DNA of 64,000 nt from Streptomyces chumphonensis (GTDB lineage: Bacteria; Actinomycetota; Actinomycetes; Streptomycetales; Streptomycetaceae), in NCBI RefSeq assembly GCF_014779715.1, contig NZ_JACXYU010000008.1, forward strand, positions 62,001-126,000. The letters run 5' to 3'. The notes beneath the pieces were generated by a model. That model did no database searches, was not told the DNA's origin, and saw only the letters and a program-made list of their open reading frames with translations. Every line of letters starts with the position of its first letter. The first letter of the stretch is position 1. This document shows positions 45,353 to 54,561 of the stretch, piece after piece. A program made the position numbers and the translations under genes.

Positions 45353-47106
45353 TCAGACAACTCTTCGCCCTGCTGGACGACGCCGGGTGCCGGGAACTCC
45401 GGGCGCTGCTCGTCCGGGTCACGGCCTGCGCGGTCCTCCAGGGTCTCGCGGCCTGCACGCTCATCCCGCTGCTCAGCGCGGTCTTCGCCGAGGACTGGTC
45501 GGGGATGTGGACCTGGGCGGCCGTCCTGGCCGGGCTCGTCCTCGTCCATCACGTGCTGATCCTGCGCAACCACCGGCACGCCGGGGAGCTGTCCAGCTCC
45601 CTGCTGAAGCTGCTCCACCAGCGACTCGGCGACACCCTGGCCACGACACCGCTGGGCTGGTTCGGCCCCGGCCGCTCGGCCACCGTCGGCAGGCTGGTGG
45701 GCAAGACGGCCCTCGACGTCGCCACCGCCCCCGCCCACCTCGTCGCCCCGGTGGTCACGGCGTTCGTCACCCCGGCGACGATCATCCTGGTGAGCCTGGT
45801 GGTCCGCTGGGAGGTCGGCCTGTGCCTGCTGCTCGGCGCGCCCCTGGCGCTGCTGGCCTACCGGCTCTACCTGCGCATCATCGAGAGGGTCGAGAGCCGC
45901 TGGGACGAGAGCACCAGCCGTGCCTCCGCCCGGGTGCTGGAGTACGCCACCCAGCAGCCCGCGCTGCGCGCCTTCGGACGCACGGTGGAGGGCCATGCCC
46001 CGCTGGAGGCCGCCTTCACCGAGCAGGACGCGGCCTCGCGCCGCATGGTCCTCGGCAACTCGGCGGCCGGCGCGCCCCTCTTCCTCGTCCTCCAGGCCGT
46101 GCTGACGGCGGTGCTCGCGCTCGTCGTCCACCTGTCCCTCGGCGGTGGGCAGGACGTCGACATCGCCCAACTGCTCGCGGTCATGGTGCTCGCCGTGCGG
46201 TTCGTGGAACCGCTGACCGCCGTCGCGGAGGTCGCGGGCGGGCTGCGGATCGCCGCCGTGGGGATGCGGCGGTTCCAGGAGGTGCTCGGCAACGAGCCGC
46301 TCCCCGAGCCCGCCGAACCCGCCGAACCCGGCGCGCCCTCGGTCGCCTTCCGGGACGTCACCTTCGGCTACACCCCGGACCGTCCGGTTCTGCACGGGCT
46401 CACCTTCCGCGCGGAACCGGGCACGCTGACGGCCCTCGTCGGCCCCTCCGGAGCGGGCAAGTCGACGGTACTGGCGCTGCTGGCCCGCTTCCACGACCTG
46501 GAGCCGGGGCAGGGCACGGTCGAGGTCGCCGGGCAGGACGTCCGCGAGCTCGGCACCCGGCGGCTGATGAGCCGGATCTCGCTCGTCTCCCAGAACCCGT
46601 ACCTCTTCGAGGACACGATCGCGAACAACATCCTCCAGGCCAGGCCGGACGCCACCCGGGAACAACTGGAGGAGGTCGGCCGGCAGGCGCGGGTGGACGA
46701 GATCGTCCACCGGCTGCCCGACGGCTGGGACACCCGCGTGGGCGAGGGCGGCTCGACGCTCTCCGGCGGTGAGCGGCAACGCGTCTCGATCGCCCGCGCC
46801 CTCCTCAAGGACGCCCCCGTCGTCCTCCTCGACGAAGTGACCTCCTCGCTGGACGCGGTCAACGAACGGCTCGTCCAGCAGGCCGTCACGCGCCTCGCGA
46901 AGGACCGCACGGTCCTCGTCGTCGCGCACCGGCTCCAGACCGTCGTCGGCGCCGACCACGTGCTCGTGCTCGACGACGGCCGTCTGGAGGACCAGGGCAC
47001 GCACGAGGAGCTGCTGCTCCGCGACGGAACCTACCGCCGCTTCGTCGAACTGCGCCGCCGGGCGGACGCATGGCGGCTCACCACGGCGGCCCACCCCCGT
47101 CCCTGA
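45349..47106 (+). CDS. ABC transporter, fused TMD-NBD (IrtB-like half)
   Basis: A 585-residue partner half transporter. Six membrane helices are followed by an ATPase with Walker A GPSGAGKST, Q-loop LVSQNPYLFEDTIANNI, signature LSGGERQR, Walker B VVLLDEVTSSLD, and VVAHRLQTV. ATG 45349 overlaps the previous stop (ATGA), so the two halves are coupled and presumably form a heterodimer. In actinobacteria such pairs next to hydroxamate siderophore genes (IrtAB) import the ferric complex; export is also possible for this fold. Confidence 0.87.
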   Translation: MIRQLFALLDDAGCRELRALLVRVTACAVLQGLAACTLIPLLSAVFAEDWSGMWTWAAVLAGLVLVHHVLILRNHRHAGELSSSLLKLLHQRLGDTLATTPLGWFGPGRSATVGRLVGKTALDVATAPAHLVAPVVTAFVTPATIILVSLVVRWEVGLCLLLGAPLALLAYRLYLRIIERVESRWDESTSRASARVLEYATQQPALRAFGRTVEGHAPLEAAFTEQDAASRRMVLGNSAAGAPLFLVLQAVLTAVLALVVHLSLGGGQDVDIAQLLAVMVLAVRFVEPLTAVAEVAGGLRIAAVGMRRFQEVLGNEPLPEPAEPAEPGAPSVAFRDVTFGYTPDRPVLHGLTFRAEPGTLTALVGPSGAGKSTVLALLARFHDLEPGQGTVEVAGQDVRELGTRRLMSRISLVSQNPYLFEDTIANNILQARPDATREQLEEVGRQARVDEIVHRLPDGWDTRVGEGGSTLSGGERQRVSIARALLKDAPVVLLDEVTSSLDAVNERLVQQAVTRLAKDRTVLVVAHRLQTVVGADHVLVLDDGRLEDQGTHEELLLRDGTYRRFVELRRRADAWRLTTAAHPRP

Positions 47107-47184
47107 CCCCCCGAACCCCCCTGCCCATACCGACACACGCCGTCCCGACAGCACCGGGCGCGGATCCACGGAACGGAGAACCCC

Positions 47185-47409
47185 ATGCCGACCAACCCCT
47201 TCGACGACGACGACGGCCGCTTCCACGCGGTGGTCAACGACGAGGACCAGTACGCCCTGTGGCCGGCCTTCCGCGACATCCCCGACGGCTGGCACTCGGT
47301 GTACGGAGAGGCCTCTCGCGCCGAGGTCCTGGAGTACATCGAGCGGACCTGGACCGACATGCGCCCACGCGGTCTGCGCGAGGCCATGGAGTCCGACGTC
47401 CCGAGCTGA
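47185..47409 (+). CDS. mbtH-like: MbtH-like NRPS accessory protein
   Basis: A 74-residue MbtH family protein, which binds adenylation domains and is needed for their folding and activity. All family landmarks are present: NPFDDD, NDEDQYALWPAF, IPDGWHSVYG, VLEYIERTWTDMRPRGL, with the three conserved tryptophans. ATG 47185 has GGAGAA upstream. It lies directly before the third NRPS. Confidence 0.95.
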   Translation: MPTNPFDDDDGRFHAVVNDEDQYALWPAFRDIPDGWHSVYGEASRAEVLEYIERTWTDMRPRGLREAMESDVPS

Positions 47410-47539
47410 CCGCCCCGCTCCCGGTACCGCCGCCCGGCCGCGGTGGCACCGGGTCAGCGCGCCGGTCCGCGCACCGACCGACCCGACGCGCGGACCGGCG
47501 CGCCCTTCCACGACCGACCCACACGACGAGGAACACGCG

Positions 47540-50500
47540 GTGGTCTCCAACGGCAGTCACGACATCGCCGATGTCCTGGCACTCGGCCCCCTTCAGCGCG
47601 GGCTGTACTCACTCAACCGACTGGTCAACGACACCCACCGCCCCGGCGGGGCTCCCCGAGCCGGCGGCGGCGACGGCTACGCCGTGGCCGTCCTGACCGA
47701 CTTCCACGGGCCCCTGGACACGGAGCGACTGCGCCGCGCGCTCAACGCCGTGCTGGCCCGCCACCCCCATCTCGCCGCGACCTTCCGGCACGAGGGCCTA
47801 CCGCACCCGGTGCAGCTCGTCCCGGCCACCGTGGACGTCCGATGGCGGGAGATGGAAACATCCGCCGAGGCGTTCCGGAGCCACGTCCGGGCCGAGACCG
47901 AGGCGTCCTTCGACCTCACCGCGGGGCCGCCGCTACGCGTCACCCTCGCCCGGCTCGCCCCCGACCACCACCGGCTGCTGTGCGTCTTCCACCACATCGT
48001 GATCGACGGCTGGTCCGTGCCGCTGTTCTGGCGCGAGCTGGCCGACCGCTACCGCGCCGACCTCCCCGGGCCGGTCGAGCCCTCCCGCGCCTACCGGGAC
48101 TACATCGGCTGGCTGCGGGAGCAGGACGCGCGGGCCTCGCTCGACGTGTGGAGGGAGGCGCTCGCGGGCGTCACCGAACCCACCGTCGTCGGCACCGGCG
48201 GCCCTGCGGGCGGCGGGACGCCCACGGCCACCCTGACCATGCGCTACCTGGAAGGACCTCCGCTCGACACGCTCCTCGCCAGGGTCCGGGCGCTGAACCT
48301 CACCGTCAACACCGTCGCACAGGCCGCCTGGGCCGTGCTGCTGCACCGGCTGACCGGGCGCGAGGACATCACCTTCGGCGTCACCGTCTCCGGACGGCCC
48401 GAAGAGGTGACGGAGATCGAGTCCGCCATCGGACTGTTCATCAACACCGTTCCCGCGCGCGTCACTCTGGACCCCACGGAGTCCTTGACGGACCTGTGCC
48501 GACGCGTCCAGCAACATGCGGCCCGGCAGCGCACCCACGGCTACACCGGTCTCAGCGAGATCCAGCGGGCCGCCGGCGCCGGTGACCTCTTCGACACCCT
48601 GATGATCTTCCACAACACCCCCAAGGGCGAGGCCCGCAGCACCCTGGACGTGGGGCAGGGCGTGACGATGACGCCCGTGCTCATGGACAGCTTCACCCAC
48701 TACCCCCTGACCATCGTGCCGTTCCTTCTCGACGACCGGCTGTACGTCAACGTCGACCACATCGACGCCGCCCTGGGCGGCCTCGACGCCGGACGGCTCG
48801 CCGAGCGCTTCCTGCACCTCGTCCAGGAGATCGCCCGCGACCCCGAGCGGACCCACCGCGAGCTGGACATCCTGCTGCCCGGCGAGGAGGCGGAACTCCG
48901 TGCCCTGGCCGGGCCGGACACACCCCCGGCGCCACCGGGCCCGACCGGGGACCGGGAAGGGGCCGGGGAGAGCCACCGGGCGCTCCTCCCCGGCGTGCAC
49001 CGGGAGTTCGAACACGTCGCCGACCTGTACCCGGATCGCGAGGCCGTTCGCGACCGGCACGGGGCCGTCGGCTACGCCGAACTGGACCGGTGGGCCAACC
49101 GGGTCGCTCACCGGCTGCGGGCCCTCGGCGTCACCCGGGAGACCCAGGTCGCCGTCGCGCTGCCCCGCGAAGCGGACTACTTCGCCGCCCTGTTCGGCGT
49201 CCTCAAGGCGGGCGGAACGCTCGTTCCGCTCGACCTGGGCGCCCCGGCCGAACGCAACACCACCATCGCCCGCGTCTCCGGGGCCCGGGTACTCGTCACC
49301 CGGCCCGGAGAGCAGCTCTGGTGGAAGGGCGCACGCTGCGAGCTCCACCCGGGCCGGGTCGCGCCGGCGGACGGCGCCACCGCGCCGGTCGGCCGTCCGG
49401 GAACCGACACGCCCGACCCGGGCCGGCTGCCGGGGACGACCCACCCCGACCAGGCGGTCCACACCGTCTTCACCTCCGGCTCCACCGGCGAGCCCAAGGG
49501 CGTCGTCGCCACCCACGGCGGGTTGCTCACGCTGCTCCACGCCCACCGCGAGCAGATCTACCGGCCCGCCGTCACCGGGACGGATGAACCCCTGCGGGTG
49601 GGGCACTCCTGGTCGTTCGCCTTCGACGCAAGCTGGCAGCCCCAACTCGCCCTTCTCACCGGCTACACCGTCGTGCTCTTCGACGAGGAGGACCAGCGTG
49701 ATCCCTACCGCCTGGTGCGGGGCATCCGCGAGCACCGGGTGGATATGCTCGACACCTCCCCGTCGATGCTCGGCCGGCTCGCCGAGGCGGGGCTCATCGA
49801 CGGTGGCCGCTGCCCGTTGCGGATCCTCGCGCTCGGCGGCGAGGAGATCTCCCGTGCCACCTGGGACATGCTGGCCGGCCTGTCCGGCACCCGCGTCCAC
49901 AACTTCTACGGACCGACCGAGATCACCGTCGAAGCGGTGAACGCCCGCGTGACGGCCGGGCGGGAGCCTCAGATCGGCCGGGCCGCCGTCGGGTCCACGG
50001 CCCAGGTGCTCGGCCCGGACCTCAGGCCCGTTCCGCTGGGCATGCGCGGCGAGCTGTACCTGGGTGGCGACCAGGTCGCGCGTGGGTACCGGTCCCGTCC
50101 CGCCCTGACCGCCGAGCGTTTCGTCCCCGACCCGGCCACCGGCGAACGCCTCTACCGCACCGGCGACGTCGTACGTCGCGACGCCGACGGCCGCATCGTC
50201 TTCCTCGGCCGCGAGGACGAGCAGGTGAAGATCCGCGGCTACCGGGTCGAGTCGGCCGAGATCGTGGCCGCGCTGGAAGACCGCGCGGATGTCGCCAAAG
50301 CGGTCGTCGTCCCGTTCCGCGGCAGCCAGGGCCAGGCGCTCGCCGCCTACGTGGTCGCGACCCGCGCGGCCCGCGCGGCAGGCCCGGTACGCGCCGCACA
50401 GGTGGCCGGGAACCGGACGGACGGTGGCGTGTTGGACCCGGTCGCACTCCGGGACGACCTGGCGCGACGCATCCCGCACTACATGATCCCCGCCCGCTTC

Positions 50501-52351
50501 GTGGAGCTGGACTCCCTCCCGCTGACGGTGAACGGCAAGGTGGACGTGCGGGCGCTGCCCGACCCCACCGGCACCACCGGGTCCCGGACCGGGCCCGGGA
50601 CATACCGCGACGCCGCGACCCCGACCGAGAAGGCCGTCCTCACTGCCGCCCGCGAACTGCTGGACGCGGTCGCCCTCGGAGCCGAGGACGACATGTTCCA
50701 CCACGGGATGGACAGCATCGCCACCATCTCCCTGGTCAGCGGACTGCGCCGGGCGGGGCTGCACTGCACGCCACGCGATGTCCTCACCCACCGCACGGCC
50801 GCCCAACTCGCCCGTTCCATCGACACCGTCGGACCCGGCCGGGACGCCCCGTCACCCGCCCCGGACCACGGCCCGACCGGAGCCGAAACCGCGGCCGTCC
50901 GTACCCCGGCGCTGGACTGGATGCACGGACTCGGTGACTACCGGCGCTTCGCACTGTCCCAACTCGTCGAACTGCCGCAGGATCTCACCGCCGAACGGCT
51001 CGACGCCCTGCTCAGCGGAGTGCTCCGGGCCCACCCCCAGCTCACCACCCGGACCTCCGTGGGCGAGGACGGCCGCCTGTGCCTGCTGCCCGCCGACACA
51101 CGCGGAGACGCCCGGGTACCCCTGACCCACGAAGAATGTGAGAACTGGACACCACAGCGTGTCCTGAAGTCGGCACAACGGGTCTGGGAACGGCTCGACC
51201 CGGACTCCGGCGTCATGATGGCCGGAGCCGTTCACCACGAACTCCGAAGCGGCACACAGCGGTTGTTCCTCGCCATCCACCACGCCGTCGCCGATGTCGT
51301 GTCCTGGCGGATCATCCTCACCGACCTCGCCGCCGCACACCGGGCGGCCGGTCCCGGAGTTGACGCCCCGGCCGCGCCCGAGCCGCTCCCGGCGGAACCG
51401 ACCCCGATGACGGCGTGGTCCCGCGCGCTGGCGGCCCGCGCCGAAGGCCCCGAACCCGCGGCCCAGTCGACCTACTGGCACGCGGTGCACAAGGAGACGG
51501 CGCAGGCCCCCCGCCTCGGGAGGCGCGCGCTCCAGCCCGGCACCGACACCCGGGGCAAGCTCCGGTCCCACCGCGTGATCAGCTCGACCAAGGTGGCGGC
51601 GGCCCTCCTGCACACCCGGTACGGGAGCCCCGAAGCCGCCCTGCTCGCCGCCACCGCCCTCGCGGAAGCGAGCTGGCGCAGCGCCCGCGCCATACGATCC
51701 GACACCGGTCTCGCGATCCTGCGGGAGAGCCACGGACGCCGGGACGAACTGCTGGAGCCCCACCTCGGCGCCCCGGCGGACACCTCCCGGACCGTCGGCT
51801 GGTTCAACGTCTTCCACCCGCACGTCGTCGACTCCGCCGCGTCGGACGAACCGTGCGCTCTGGGCCCGGACCGGGACCGGCGCCTCAGCGTCGAGCAGGC
51901 GGTGACGGACGCCCACCGCACCCGCCGCCTGCTGGAGAAGGCACAGCGCGAACTGGACGCCGTACCGCACGGCGGCTTCGACCACGGGTTGCGGACGAGG
52001 GCCCCGGACGACCCCGGAGGCCCGCAGATCCTCTTCAGCTACCTGGGCCGCGTCGACGGGCTGCTCTTCGCGGACCGGACCCGAGCAGAGGCCCCGGCCC
52101 CCTGGACCGTGGTCCTGGACGACGGGCTGCGTGCCGCCTTCCCCGAGGACAGCGAGCCGGAAATGGATCAGGCGTTCTCCCTGGAGATCGTCGCCGCCGT
52201 TCATCCCGGCCCGGTGTTCGAATCCACCTGGCGCTACAACCCGGACGTCACCGCGCACGAGGACGTCCACGACCTGGCTCGCTGGTGGAACCGGGGGCTC
52301 CTGGCCCTCGCATCAGCGGTCGAACAGCAGGAAGGAACGACACAGACATGA
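47540..52351 (+). CDS. NRPS: C-A-PCP-E
   Basis: A 1603-residue single-module synthetase ending in an epimerisation domain. C: HHIVIDGWS (H151, D156). A: FTSGSTGEPKGVV; A4 FDASWQPQ at 695; hand-aligned code D-A-Q-D-A-G-F-V-E, plausible for a long-chain or N-hydroxylated amino acid but not assigned. PCP: GMDSI (S1059). E: HHAVADVVSWR (H1247, D1252), VGWFNVFHP, ILFSYLGR. So it loads one amino acid and converts it to the D form. Start GTG 47540 has AGGAA upstream. It lacks a thioesterase and overlaps the hydrolase gene by 4 bp. Confidence 0.9.
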   Translation: MVSNGSHDIADVLALGPLQRGLYSLNRLVNDTHRPGGAPRAGGGDGYAVAVLTDFHGPLDTERLRRALNAVLARHPHLAATFRHEGLPHPVQLVPATVDVRWREMETSAEAFRSHVRAETEASFDLTAGPPLRVTLARLAPDHHRLLCVFHHIVIDGWSVPLFWRELADRYRADLPGPVEPSRAYRDYIGWLREQDARASLDVWREALAGVTEPTVVGTGGPAGGGTPTATLTMRYLEGPPLDTLLARVRALNLTVNTVAQAAWAVLLHRLTGREDITFGVTVSGRPEEVTEIESAIGLFINTVPARVTLDPTESLTDLCRRVQQHAARQRTHGYTGLSEIQRAAGAGDLFDTLMIFHNTPKGEARSTLDVGQGVTMTPVLMDSFTHYPLTIVPFLLDDRLYVNVDHIDAALGGLDAGRLAERFLHLVQEIARDPERTHRELDILLPGEEAELRALAGPDTPPAPPGPTGDREGAGESHRALLPGVHREFEHVADLYPDREAVRDRHGAVGYAELDRWANRVAHRLRALGVTRETQVAVALPREADYFAALFGVLKAGGTLVPLDLGAPAERNTTIARVSGARVLVTRPGEQLWWKGARCELHPGRVAPADGATAPVGRPGTDTPDPGRLPGTTHPDQAVHTVFTSGSTGEPKGVVATHGGLLTLLHAHREQIYRPAVTGTDEPLRVGHSWSFAFDASWQPQLALLTGYTVVLFDEEDQRDPYRLVRGIREHRVDMLDTSPSMLGRLAEAGLIDGGRCPLRILALGGEEISRATWDMLAGLSGTRVHNFYGPTEITVEAVNARVTAGREPQIGRAAVGSTAQVLGPDLRPVPLGMRGELYLGGDQVARGYRSRPALTAERFVPDPATGERLYRTGDVVRRDADGRIVFLGREDEQVKIRGYRVESAEIVAALEDRADVAKAVVVPFRGSQGQALAAYVVATRAARAAGPVRAAQVAGNRTDGGVLDPVALRDDLARRIPHYMIPARFVELDSLPLTVNGKVDVRALPDPTGTTGSRTGPGTYRDAATPTEKAVLTAARELLDAVALGAEDDMFHHGMDSIATISLVSGLRRAGLHCTPRDVLTHRTAAQLARSIDTVGPGRDAPSPAPDHGPTGAETAAVRTPALDWMHGLGDYRRFALSQLVELPQDLTAERLDALLSGVLRAHPQLTTRTSVGEDGRLCLLPADTRGDARVPLTHEECENWTPQRVLKSAQRVWERLDPDSGVMMAGAVHHELRSGTQRLFLAIHHAVADVVSWRIILTDLAAAHRAAGPGVDAPAAPEPLPAEPTPMTAWSRALAARAEGPEPAAQSTYWHAVHKETAQAPRLGRRALQPGTDTRGKLRSHRVISSTKVAAALLHTRYGSPEAALLAATALAEASWRSARAIRSDTGLAILRESHGRRDELLEPHLGAPADTSRTVGWFNVFHPHVVDSAASDEPCALGPDRDRRLSVEQAVTDAHRTRRLLEKAQRELDAVPHGGFDHGLRTRAPDDPGGPQILFSYLGRVDGLLFADRTRAEAPAPWTVVLDDGLRAAFPEDSEPEMDQAFSLEIVAAVHPGPVFESTWRYNPDVTAHEDVHDLARWWNRGLLALASAVEQQEGTTQT

Positions 52352-53160
52352 CGGAGTTCATCGACACCGGGGACGTCACGATCGCCTACGAGGAGTTCGG
52401 CGGCGGTCCGACGGTCGTCCTCGTCATGGGCGCCGGATCACCCGGCCGGGTCTGGCGGCCCTACCAGGTGCCCGCGCTCGTCGACGCCGGCTTCCGGGTC
52501 GTCACCTACGACCACCGGGGGGTGGGGGGAAGCTCCGAGTGCCCCGAGGGCTTCACTCTCGCCGACCTCACCGACGACCTGGCCACGTTGGTGGAGAAGA
52601 CGACCGACGGCCACGCCCATATCGTGGGCACCTCCATCGGCGCCCGCGCTGCCCAACGCCTCGCGCTGACCCGCCCCGAGCTGGTCGACCGGCTCGCCCT
52701 CCTGGCGACGCGCGGCAGGGGGGACGCCGCCCTCACCGCCTACGCCCACGCCCAGATGGCCGTCCACGACCAGGATGTCGCCGTGCCCACCGAACTCTGG
52801 GTGGCTCTGAACGCCTTGGCCGGCCTCTCCCCGGCGAGCCTGCGGGACGACGCACGGGCCCAGGACTGGCTCGACATGCTCGGTATGGTTCCCGCCACCC
52901 CCTCGGCCGGAGTACGCCAGCAGTTCGCGGCGGCACTGACCGACTTCCCGCACGACATCACCGAGTTCGGCCGGATCTCGGCCCGCACCCTCGTGGTGAG
53001 CTTCACCGACGACCGCCTGTCCCCGCCGCACCTCGGTGTCGAGGTGGCCCGGGCCATCCCCGACGCCCGACACGAGCTGGTCGCCGAAACGGGCCACTTC
53101 GGCTACCTGGAACGGCCCGAAGAGGTCAACCGCCTGCTGGTCGACTTCCTCACCGGATGA
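52348..53160 (+). CDS. Alpha/beta hydrolase (possible release enzyme)
   Basis: A 270-residue alpha/beta hydrolase: oxyanion region VLVMGAGSPGRVW, DHRGVGGSS, nucleophile elbow GTSIGA (Ser), acid in SFTDDRLSPP, and histidine in ETGHFGYLERP. ATG overlaps the NRPS stop (ATGA). None of the three NRPS proteins or the PKS has a thioesterase domain, so this last operon gene is a good candidate for chain release. Hydrolysis of the ferric siderophore for iron release is an alternative. It is not a typical type II thioesterase by sequence. Confidence 0.82.
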   Translation: MTEFIDTGDVTIAYEEFGGGPTVVLVMGAGSPGRVWRPYQVPALVDAGFRVVTYDHRGVGGSSECPEGFTLADLTDDLATLVEKTTDGHAHIVGTSIGARAAQRLALTRPELVDRLALLATRGRGDAALTAYAHAQMAVHDQDVAVPTELWVALNALAGLSPASLRDDARAQDWLDMLGMVPATPSAGVRQQFAAALTDFPHDITEFGRISARTLVVSFTDDRLSPPHLGVEVARAIPDARHELVAETGHFGYLERPEEVNRLLVDFLTG

Positions 53161-53307
53161 GTGCCACCGTCGGACACCGGTACGTCGCGGGCCGGTCACG
53201 CGAGGCGCGCGGTCACAGGTGGAGACCGAACCTTCTCGATCGCCGGATGTGAGCGCCCGAGGCCCCCGAGGCGGGTAGGCACGCCCGGTCGACGCGGGTG
53301 ACACGCA

Positions 53308-53346
53308 GATCGGCCTCTGCCCGGGATGCCCGGTCAGAGGCCGATC
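53308..53346 (-). terminator. Terminator 3' of the tRNA-Ser(UGA) fragment
   Basis: Perfect 12-bp arms GATCGGCCTCTG (53308-53319) and CAGAGGCCGATC (53335-53346). It lies 16 bp beyond the tRNA 3' end and may also stop the converging siderophore operon. Confidence 0.65.
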
Positions 53347-53358
53347 CTGCTGCTCTCA

Positions 53359-53417
53359 GGGCGGAGGCGGTGGGATTTGAACCCACGGTGACATCGCTGC
53401 CACGACGGTTTTCAAGA
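53359..53417 (-). repeat. AICE attachment site: tRNA-Ser(UGA) 3' half
   Basis: On the minus strand: anticodon-loop core TCTTGAAAACCG, then GTCGTGGCAGCGATGTCACC, T arm GGGTTCAAATCCC, and acceptor GCCTCCG. The tRNA 5' half is absent (upstream reads GGGGCC and diverges). This is the distal att site; the intact tRNA should lie past the right edge, with the AICE in between. Another copy is at 4299-4359. Confidence 0.7.
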
Positions 53418-53592
53418 CCGGCCCCTTGAGGAGCCAGAATTGCCATCTGACCTGCGCGTACTGCTCACGGTGCCAACCTCTGCGGCAAGCTTGGCCCACA
53501 TATGGCCCACGCCTCTGCGACCGTTGATGTCAACTTAATGATGTTAATCCGCACACACGCCAAGTCGGCATGAGGCTTGCCATAATGACGAG

Positions 53593-54240
53593 GTGACAAC
53601 GCTGATCCTTGCGGCCGCGAGCCGAACTGCTAGCTGGACCCCCGTAGCAATTGTGACGGTGTGCGCCTTGCTCTTCACCGTGGGTTCTTTCTGGTGGATC
53701 AATGCCAGACAGGGCAAGCTGCAACTCTACGAACCGCACTCCTTCGCAGCCTGCGCTAACCAGCAAAAGACGCTACTCCGACTGCCCCTTGTGATGTACA
53801 ACACAGGAGCAAAGCCCATCATTGTTCAGGATCTTCGGCTGCGATTCCCCGACGAACCTGGCGCACTGATGCCGCTTCCCTGGCGAACGTCTAGGGCTAA
53901 ACTCATGCCCGCATCGGATGATGGACACTTGCTGCCATCGGTTTTCTCGGTAGCGGGCCGAGAGGCGGAGCAGATTTTCATCGAGTTCGGCGCCCCCTTT
54001 CCTGGCTTCGTGCCAGAGGCACGTGACTATCGCATCCGAATTGAGGCTCGGCTCGGTCATAGAAAGGACTGGACGTCTGTGCTCACTTTCACCTGGCGTG
54101 CTGCCCATATGTGGGCTCCTACGTCCTACATTGCCTACAGTAACTCTCCTCAAGACCTGACGCGCGAGGATGTGGAGAAGGCCGACGCCGCTTTGAAGAT
54201 CCTCGCTACCAAGGTTAAGGCGACCGAGAGGGGAGAGTGA
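53593..54240 (+). CDS. Membrane-anchored hypothetical protein (215 aa)
   Basis: Starts at GTG 53593 with a membrane anchor at about residues 17-36 (VAIVTVCALLFTVGSFWWI). A beta-rich soluble domain follows (LPLVMYNTGAKPIIVQDLRL; EARDYRIRIEARLGHRKDW), then a short helical tail. Codon use is less GC-biased than in the siderophore operon, as expected for imported DNA. First gene inside the AICE next to the att site, a common position for cargo. No family was recognised. Confidence 0.6.
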   Translation: MTTLILAAASRTASWTPVAIVTVCALLFTVGSFWWINARQGKLQLYEPHSFAACANQQKTLLRLPLVMYNTGAKPIIVQDLRLRFPDEPGALMPLPWRTSRAKLMPASDDGHLLPSVFSVAGREAEQIFIEFGAPFPGFVPEARDYRIRIEARLGHRKDWTSVLTFTWRAAHMWAPTSYIAYSNSPQDLTREDVEKADAALKILATKVKATERGE

Positions 54241-54258
54241 CCTGAGGTCGGTGGAGAT

Positions 54259-54380
54259 CCTGGGCCCGGTGGCCTGCCCGCGCTTCACCCAGGTGGCCCC
54301 CGGTTTTGCTCGACGAGAGCCCCGAGCCGGGGATGTGCCTAGAGTCGTGGAGCCGACCGACACACGACGACGCCTTCTGT
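54259..54380. repeat. Island-shared structured element, copy 2
   Basis: Hairpin CCTGGG (54259-54264)/CCCAGG (54288-54293) with loop containing GGCCTGCCCGCG. TGCTCGACGAG, GCCCCGAGCCGGGGA and GGAGCCGACC follow. Counterpart of 6699-6826 in the other island. It lies between two genes that converge on it. Confidence 0.5.
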
Positions 54381-54561
54381 GGCTCGCCCCCGGCTCTGCG
54401 AAGAAAGATTGATAGAGACAAGGGGCCTACGCAGGAGCACATCATAAGAGACGAGAACTGCCTTGGGGGTTCAACCGGGGCACGCATCGGCTGCATGACC
54501 CCTGTCGCTGTGGGCACCGCACGCGGGCACGCGCGTGCACCAGCATCCAGTACCGTCCATG
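54381..54561. other. Intergenic tail between converging genes
   Basis: No gene is supported; short frames are open on both strands without ribosome sites. Confidence 0.4.

Noticed and set aside
18433..52351. A complete mycobactin or nocobactin cluster
   Set aside because: MbtG, MbtH, Cy and IrtAB-like parts fit, but salicylate synthase, aryl-AMP ligase and the expected module order are absent, and a proline hydroxylase and KSQ module are added.
53359..53417. An intact tRNA-Ser(UGA) gene
   Set aside because: Only the anticodon loop to the 3' end is present. The sequence where the acceptor 5' strand and D arm should be does not pair, so it is an att fragment.
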